Part shown: in pieces, positions 48,581 to 64,000 of the stretch
How positions within the stretch are numbered: the first letter of the stretch is position 1
How the letters are laid out: every line of letters starts with the position of its first letter
From: Clavelina lepadiformis
Lineage: Eukaryota; Chordata; Ascidiacea; Aplousobranchia; Clavelinidae
Assembly (NCBI RefSeq): GCF_947623445.1
Contig: NC_135240.1
Coordinates: forward strand, 24,428,001 to 24,492,000
Direction of reading: 5' to 3'
DNA length: 64,000 bases
Program-made: the position numbers and the translations under genes
Notes under the pieces: model-generated
Told to the model about the DNA's origin: nothing
Seen by the model: the letters and a program-made list of their open reading frames with translations, nothing else
Database searches by the model: none

Positions 48581-51500
48581 GTTTAAACCTTATTTCAACT
48601 ATGCTCCTTCATTACTCTTTAGAATGGCATCTCTTTGTACTGAATATAATGTAATAAGCTATATAACTGATATACATAAATATATAAAAATAAACTGCAT
48701 AAAAAGTTTACCAAAATAAACCAAACAGAAATTATTTAAAAAAATATTAAATAGACCTAAAAACAGTCATCTGCAAACCTGACTTACTAAATTATAAATT
48801 AGATCCAGCTTCTAGCCAAATCCTGACTTCATTTCTTAAAAATCTTCTTTCATTGATGATGAGGAAAAAACAGGGTGCATGTCCAGGCTTGTTTCAACTT
48901 CTCTCAAACACAGTTCTTCATATCAATACCTCAACCAGCTGAGTCGTTAAGTTTAACTTACAGTGCAGATATATAGACCTTACACATATATACCAGGAAC
49001 TTCTTAACTGTTGATACAACAAACATTTCATTTGTATGAAGCTTGAACGGCTGCAATGCAGCAATATACGCAGAGTTCCTTGTTATCAAGTCCAGTATTC
49101 CGTACGGCATACGTTATCTCCTTCAGCCTTCTCTACAACTATTGCTCCTCTTTACAGCTATTCAAAACTAAAACAAAGAAAAAAGATCGCTGGAAAGAAA
49201 AACTCGCTACAATCACCAACCAGTAACAACAATTAGCGTCAACTCAGAAGCTAATTGAAACTCATCGACGCAAAACCGATTTTGAAATTGGAACTCTTCC
49301 GACATCGTTATAAGCACAACGATTGAAACATGTTTTCAACAACCAACGACAGAAGAAGTTTCGTACGGTAAAGGAAATAAAAGCACTGAGCATATTTTTA
49401 AGGTAGTCTAAAATCTTCCATTTTTTAGATGTAAAAGTAATTTTACATTATAGAAAAATTATACAGATTACATTGCTGACTGTTACAGTCAAATGTTCTA
49501 TGGTGTTCATTTCGTTCAAATTCGCTTTATGAATTTTCTTCAAATTTATGTGAGCACCACATAATAAAAAACGATACTACAAATAACAAAACAAGCAAAA
49601 TTGGGAATCATGCATCGGTTTAAAGAATTTGCTAAACCATGATTGCAAGTTCATAACAAGTTTTTCCAATTGAGATCAAGGATTGTGCCATCGACAACTT
49701 GAGAATGATCAAAATGACGTGAAACAGACAAACAAACACGAGGTGATAGCATACCATACGAGACTGATCAATTTATATAGGTCTTCAAATTATATAAACT
49801 CTCTCTATCCAACACTCTGTAGCTGGAGCACTCACTCTATAACTTTTTTTAACAGTCTCCTAAATAGTTTTGTTTTGATTCTCACGGATCTCTAGAACAA
49901 GCTTTTTCTTTGCTTTAAAAACAAACGTCACAGTTTCCCACCGAATAACAGACTTAAGGTATTCTTGACATAAACACTGACCCGTTTTTTGAAACTCATC
50001 CACGGAGTCCACAGACCCATCCAAGGGTCCACAGACCCGATTTGAAGAAGTCCTGCGTTGTATGGATTGTTTGCATTTAATCATTTCCGTTTTTTGGCAA
50101 AGGAAAGGCTGAGCCACAAAACATTAAGTTGTTGGTGAGACAAACATACTTTAAATAAACGAATTCAATAACAACTTTACCACCACATCACAGATTCAGT
50201 GTTGGAGTGAATCGGGCAAGCTTTAAGATTTTCATTGCCGTGCCCTCGGCCAAGTGAGAAAAAAAAACTTTTCGCCTGATAAAACTCAAAAAACATTTTA
50301 GCAGAATAATGACGACCTATTATCTTATCGATATTCATAATTAATTTGCGGGCGTCGTAACTCTAGTAGGCTATATTGACTCTGTGTGCATGCAGTACAC
50401 TGGGCTATGTTCCAGTACAAACGTTACAACAAGATGTTGCGTAATTCCTTACTTCCTGTAAATCAATGTTGGCGATATTCTTCTTCCGTTTCTCACTTTT
50501 CTGACCCAGTAGGCTACATGTCTAAAAACGCAGAAATGAGTAAACTGTCACATTGTTTTGTATGTCAATGAAGGGCAAACACAGAAATCACACTTGGACA
50601 ATAAATAATTACTATGCGACCGACTTCAAACGCAAAACCAAGAACGGCGCAATAAAATGAAAATCTTGCAATTACCGGTAATGGATAAATGGTCTTAACC
50701 AAAGACGAACAATGTCCAGTCCAACAAAATACAATCATGCAAAACACTGTGCTGCAAGCTTGCAACTACGTGAAAAAAAATTTCTCAAGTTGGGCCGGGT
50801 ATCTCATGATACAGTTTACGATTTTTTGGTAGTTACAGATGATAAAAAAAGCTTTGTAAAACCAAAACATTGAAGGCATCATGTATGTACGCAAATGTTC
50901 ACTCAAGCAATTTTGTTCCAGTGTAATAAGCTCATGCATCCATTGCAATAAATTTATAAAAAAAAACATCACACATGAAAGGAGCTTCTTTACAAAGCTA
51001 AAGTACGATACAGACATTGCCAATCTTAGAAGACCAGGACCAGATAGTGCATATCATAGTGCTACTTAGGGTAGGCAACAATGAAGAAGCATCCATGAAC
51101 AAAGGGCTAACCCTAAATTATTATTTTGGCTAAAAAGGGGGGCGGACTTATTGCAACTGCAAGCTAATGCAAACAACAAGTTCCCACAAATATCAAGTTT
51201 TTAAGAGTGTTTTCAGACTAGGTATAAAAATGTGTTGTTATAAAAACAGACCGAAAGTGATCTCAATATAGTGTTGCTGTGTATAATGAGAAACAACCAC
51301 GCTTACTTAGTTTTAGTCGGAATATCAGCCAATTATTTAAAATTCATGTGTGGATCACTGTGTTTGCAATGTTAAGTCATTCAGCACGGAGTATCATTAT
51401 CAAAACACTAGCAAAAATAGCGTCGCAATGAGGTGTAAATACATTGTATATAGTAGAACCTTTCATTTGGTACATTTAAAATAATTTATTTTAAAAAGAA

Positions 51501-51833
51501 TTATTATAATTTATTAACCGTTACATTCAACCAGACGATTGGTTCTTGGTTGTAGCTATTATATCATAGACTGCATTTTGCTAAAAACCATCTTTAAGGT
51601 CATAGTTTCAATTGGCTTTAAAGAAAACGTCCATCTTTGCCAATAAAAATGATATGGCAAGTCATAAAATTCCTGGTCTACTCTCTCAAATCACAGCAAA
51701 GTTAAGATGAACAAACCAGCCGATAATTTACGCAAAAGCAGAGCTAAAACAGTGTCAAGTCAAAGCCGTTGTCATTATGCACTGTATAAAACAAAGTCAA
51801 AACTTTGCATCCATAATACGCTAGAAAAGAAAT
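48581..51833. other. Intergenic sequence between PLK4 and NAA15
   Basis: About 3.2 kb without a supported gene. Open frames up to 85 codons show no domain similarity and no splice-compatible neighbours. Confidence 0.5.
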
Positions 51834-57270
<5,437 letters not shown>

Positions 57271-57768
57271 TTTGATTAACAGCAAGATTTTTTTTTTAAT
57301 TCCTTTGATATATTGTAGTTGCAGTTTTCTCCAGAATTCACTGAAATATCATCTAATTGGCAAAGTTTAATTACTTTAAATAAGAAAACCAGGCAACCTA
57401 TATTGTGGCACACTGAAAATGAAACATGGTACGGTATAACATTGTAGGGTAGACGAGCCAATATGCGAAAAATTCTCTTCCAGGTCGATTAAAACTTGAA
57501 CACAAATCATACAGCAAAGATTTTTACATTATTATAAGCGTAATTTCATTCTCTTTAACATACTTTAAAACGACAGCATTCCAAACATTGGCTTTTAGGT
57601 GGAACATGATGTTTTACCGGCAGTTTTTGCACCAATATGCGAAGCATGCTAAAAACAAATCCCACACTTATTGGAGCTGGTTTTCCTGAATAGTTATTTT
57701 CATTAACCTACTTCTTTACGCTGAAGAAGGTTTTTGCACCACTTAAACCAAAAGATGATTCATAAGTA
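57271..57768. other. NAA15 upstream sequence
   Basis: This must hold the NAA15 promoter; no other feature was seen. Confidence 0.45.
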
Positions 57769-57880
57769 TCAGATTGGAAAGTTTGTTGGGGGGTAGAAAT
57801 TGTGCCCATAATACCTATTCTTTCATATTGATTACGCGGGGGACTTCTCACCCAAAAACAGGAAACTTCCCAATCTGGCT
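57769..57880. mobile_element. MITE family B, copy 1 (about 112 bp)
   Basis: CAGATTGGAAAGTTTG at the left is mirrored by AAACTTCCCAATCTGG at the right. It shares GGGGGACTTCTCACCC with the copy at 61136-61258. No clear target duplication. Confidence 0.75.
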
Positions 57881-58005
57881 TCAGGATTATGTGCATTAGG
57901 CTATAATGGCTACATTTCCCTGTGTTTTCCTTTTTAATTTTTCCGATGTCTTACTTAAATTTTGTACTATTCAGGACCAGTTTTCGAATAAAACCTTAAA
58001 AATAA

Positions 58006-58124
58006 GGGTCTATTATACAAGTGCACGTCTATCTTTGTATAGAATGCAAGTGACGTCACAATTTGAGTAGCTGGGGTCTAGCATGCACAGGCATTCTGTG
58101 ATTAAGCACTTGTATACTAGACCC
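58006..58124. mobile_element. MITE family C, 119 bp
   Basis: Ends GGGTCTATTATACAAGTGCA and CACTTGTATACTAGACCC are inverted. The interior GTGACGTCACAATTTGAGTA matches the element at 33294. No clear target duplication, so it may be older. Confidence 0.8.
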
Positions 58125-58986
58125 GAAACCCCGACCACCACAGGTCATACTTTCATCGTCTATTCGTAACCGTCATTTACCTGGGCGGTTTCCTTGACTT
58201 AACAAAGCCTACCCCTATCTTACTACATTACCGTACCATATGCTAAGGCCAGATTGACTGAGAACCACATTGCTTGCCGACCACATTTTGAGCACGGTAG
58301 CGACAACAGGCGGATACAGTAATTCAGGCTAAAAAAAAAAAAACAGAATGGAACAAGGACAACATAAACTTTTAGCATAATATTACTATATTACGTTATT
58401 AAAATTTAAAGTTATCATTGGAACAATTTTTAAAGTTATTGTTATTTTCTAAAAGAATTAAATCTGAAAGATATTTACTTTTCCGCTTTCCTTTACTAAT
58501 CACTAACCCGGAAATAGCTAATAACAATCTGTATTCTTAGACTAAAATAGTCTGTTGCACGACTTAAACTTGACGATGATTTCTTAAGCGTATTTTTAGA
58601 CTTAAATGTAATACTAGCAACGATTGCTTTACATATGTCGATCAGTAATTCAAGAATAATTGGATTTTAGGTCTTGTACAAAAGCAAAATGTTTCAAATA
58701 TTTGATCCGACACAGAAACGTTTGTTTTTATTTCAAAAATTTCTTGTTTGATCATTGATAGTTACAAGAACGTTATAGCCTATCTTTAATCTTATGCTAT
58801 TATAAAGCAACAACGTTTCTTTTTCTTCCGCCTAACCTCAAACTAAAACGGTTGTTGTTAAGTGTGTATCATCAATTAATTATTTATCATTCATATGTCA
58901 CCCCATAACAAGCTTACGATGCTTAGTTGTCACTTAAAATCTTGAAATAAAAAAAATTCTCATATCACCCTTTTGCTTCATATAGC
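58125..58986. other. Intergenic sequence between NAA15 and UGDH
   Basis: AT-rich; nothing recognised. Confidence 0.45.
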
Positions 58987-59475
58987 TAGGGCTACCATAT
59001 GTCCACTTTTAGGAAGATTTGTCCTCTTTTATAAAGAAAAATGAATTGTCCTCCGAGGACACTGAAAAATACCCAAATGTCCTCCTTTTATGCATTTTGC
59101 GCTTTCTTCTTATATTTTCAACAGATATATATGTTTATGTGACTTTTCAGCATGAGGCCTAAGTTAAGTCAAATGACTTTTCAGCAACGGCATGAGGTCT
59201 AATCATTTTTCTTATCATTCTTTTAATTTAGACAAACTTAAAATCTAAATAAAGCTAAGCAATAATGCCAAAGACGAACACTGTGTTTTCTGGTGAACTG
59301 CGGCAGAAGTATCCTTGTTTCAGAAATGGACATAATGATTTTGAAACTGAATGCATTACTTGTGCATATGCGTATAATTATCCAAAAACATGTGATAAAT
59401 TCTTTAAACGTAAAACTTTATTTGCATTGTACTTGCTGGAGAAATTGTGCTTTTTTATGGCGATGAAAATATGGT
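58987..59475 (+). mobile_element. 5' fragment of a second hAT-type transposon
   Basis: It starts TAGGGCTACCATATGTCC, like the CAGGGCTACCATAT termini of some hAT elements. A frame at 59265-59474 begins MPKTNTVFSGELRQKYPCFR and continues NDFETECITC, resembling the N-terminus and BED-like finger of some hAT transposases. The frame ends after 70 residues and the rest is missing. Confidence 0.55.
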
Positions 59476-60736
59476 AGGCCTACATATAGCAGTTCACTTG
59501 AAATTTATGATTTAACTTAAATGAAGCAGAGTATAAAAGGCTTTTATATTCTTTGAATTGTAACGTATCGGAGAGGTTTGCCACGCGTAGTATGCCACCG
59601 AACTGACTACAGTAGTGGTGAGTGGCTTAACTCTGACAATTAATATATCGTCTCCACTCCAGCTCACAGGCGGATTTTAATCGAGTCAATAACAGCAGGT
59701 AGCCTATGCTGCTATCACGAGTGTAGTCAGTGTAATGTGTCCGATCTATAGTGAATGTGGAACGCACACAATCAAAGCTCATTCCAATTACGTCATAATT
59801 TCAACATGAACACAAACATCTTAAAATATACAACTAATCAACAGATAAGTGGCGGTGTACGCTACAGAATTAAGTCTTTTTACGTTTTTTTTTATTACAC
59901 ATAAACTTGTAACAACTGATAAAGGACATAAAAATTCGACATGTAAAAAACTTGTAGTAGTTTTAATTTAATCGTAGCAAGTTTGATGTTAATAGTTAAA
60001 CTTTTTATTTTAGAAATATGAATGGGGAAGAAACAATAATTACGCCCGAGTATTGATGCGTGACTGAGACAATCGGCATTCCCCCAGCTGGCTGAATAGA
60101 AGTTTTAATACTGCGGTAATGAAAGATTTTTCATTAATCTTTGTTGTATACTGGTTTCCTTTCTACGCGTGGCTGGGTTACCACTTCGCTTCCGCAGGTT
60201 AGTGTTGTCTGTTAATGCGATGCGAGTTGATGGTCTTTAATATGTTCCTGCAGTCCACTCTATGGAGAGAAAGCTAAAGATCAAAAGTTGCTCAAAAATT
60301 ACTAGGCCTATAATGATGTGAAAAAAGCAATAGTTTGCCTCAGTTTACTGAGTAAATATTTGGTCAAAGCTCACATACCAACACCCACATACTGACATAT
60401 AAAATATAGGCGTTGACCGTTTGTTAACACAGTAAAACGTGGCAGATTTTTTCTTGGCTTCGGTGGAAATATTAACCTATAGGCCTAGTACGTTTGCTGC
60501 TAGTGGATCAGGTTATGAATTGGGGGAAAAACAGTTTTTCAGAACGAAAACCAAGAACATTAGAAGGAATAGTTATCGTTCAGATTCCAAATGTTTTAGT
60601 TGATTCTACATCTACAACCATTACCATTTATTTATCAGTGTACCAGAGAAGTAACAAACTATTATGCAAACATAGCTTGGTATGTATCTATCATTGTAAA
60701 ATCGATCATTTCCGAGTTACCGTTGCCAATTTTTTT
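59476..60736. other. Intergenic sequence, nothing recognised
   Basis: No coding or RNA gene was seen. Confidence 0.45.
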
Positions 60737-61100
60737 AGGCGGCAATATTTTTTCGATCGCCTATACTTAACAATGGAAATTGTCGACCCACTTTACAAAC
60801 GTTCTAGGCATTGGTTTGAAAAATTTCGCTCAGGTGAGTTTTATATGAATTCGATTACACAAACGTGATTTTTTTATCGAACTAGTTCAGTGCGTAGGAT
60901 TCAAACCACTATAAAATAAGAACTAGGCTAGGCAACATATTTTTAATTTTTTTTATCGCGTGACAAAGGAATTCATATGCAACTCACCTGAACGAAATCT
61001 TAACAATCTAATGACCAGAACACTTGTAATTTAAAAAAGAATGAAAGTGGGTCGACGTTTTCCATTGTTAAGTATAAAATATCCAAAAAATATTGCCACC
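60737..61100. repeat. Foldback repeat upstream of UGDH
   Basis: Left arm 60737-60860 is an imperfect reverse complement of 60961-61100. Shared motifs are GGCAATATTTTTT, TACTTAACAATGGAAA, GTCGACCCACTTT and TTTCGYTCAGGTGAGTT. The spacer is about 100 bp. It resembles a MITE or a transposon end duplicated head to head. Confidence 0.7.
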
Positions 61101-61135
61101 CAGATTGTAGCTTGGAAAGGGTCTATTTTAAGTAC

Positions 61136-61258
61136 CCAGATTGGAAAGTTTGCTAAGTGCTTGGGGGTTAAAAGTTAATTGCCTGTATAATAGCTACTGT
61201 TTTTTAATGGTTACATGGGGGACTTCTCACCCGAAAACAGCAAACTTTCCCATCTGGC
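61136..61258. mobile_element. MITE family B, copy 2
   Basis: Ends CCAGATTGGAAAGTTTGCT and CAAACTTTCCCATCTGG are inverted. The interior matches the copy at 57769. Confidence 0.78.
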
Positions 61259-61463
61259 TCATATCATTGATAAATAGTTGTAACATCGAAGTTTACGTTT
61301 ATGTCTAGAAAATACTAAAATAAATATATTTTTGGTATTTGATGTGTGTGTCAGTCGTAAGTCTCAAAACTTTGCGGGTTGAGGGTGGTGCAGAATTGCT
61401 TAACTACGTGATGCATTTGTATATATACTAGACCTCTGCTACCGAAATTGTAATATCCTTTGG

Positions 61464-61490
61464 TTGTGCACTTCTGCACTAGACCCCACT
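61464..61490. repeat. Partial end of MITE family C
   Basis: GGTTGTGCACTTCTGCACTA followed by GACCCC matches the right ends at 33394 and 58124. Only this end is clear. Confidence 0.5.
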
Positions 61491-61569
61491 TACACCAAAA
61501 AAAGCAATTTATCTGTTGTAGCAAAAGAATAACCACTCACATATTATAGATTATTTATTCTTATATAAT

Positions 61570-64000
<2,431 letters not shown>

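Noticed and set aside
60494-60868. 124-codon open frame before UGDH
   Set aside because: Its second half lies in the foldback repeat and it shows no domain; UGDH starts cleanly at 61570.

Overview
The window is AT-rich animal DNA with short GT-AG introns and dense gene spacing. It holds conserved metazoan single-copy genes (RMI1, PLK4, NAA15, UGDH, a NUDT18-like Nudix hydrolase) plus several lineage-specific genes and many small DNA transposons of the hAT, MULE and pogo types. Intron size, gene density and base composition fit an invertebrate deuterostome. An ascidian tunicate such as Ciona is my best guess, but this is an inference from style, not a sequence match.

Left part (0-10 kb): a multi-exon plus-strand gene starts with a RIPK2-like kinase domain and runs, with matching splice phases, into a Kelch beta-propeller. 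A kinase-Kelch protein of this kind is the most unusual gene here. The raw sequence has a one-base frame offset in the kinase C-lobe. The gene is followed by gene-poor sequence with a decayed KH/RING (MEX3-like) remnant near 11.6-12.2 kb.

Middle left (12.7-28.1 kb): a segmental tandem duplication carries two nearly co-linear secreted genes of eight exons each: signal peptide, thrombospondin type-1 repeat, Ser-rich spacer, furin-like site, von Willebrand A domain. Both share a promoter block with a TATA box and an unusual GC-AG intron. After duplication, copy 1 received a 490-bp hAT MITE in intron 4 and copy 2 a 1.85-kb pogo-like element upstream. A MULE fragment with tandem-repeat inverted termini and two decayed elements lie between the copies.

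Centre (28.6-38.7 kb): an intronless NUDT18-like gene, a hAT transposase gene with an unbroken frame, and RMI1, the OB-fold subunit of the BLM-TOP3A dissolvasome. Right (39.3-57.3 kb, minus strand): PLK4, the centriole duplication kinase, with its DSG degron and polo boxes, then NAA15, the NatA scaffold, in 19 exons. At the right edge UGDH begins on the plus strand and runs off the window.

Most genes look like independent housekeeping or lineage-specific units; I see no operon-like pathway. RMI1 and PLK4 are convergent, NAA15 and UGDH divergent. No retroviral or other virus-like element, CRISPR array, rRNA or convincing tRNA was seen.
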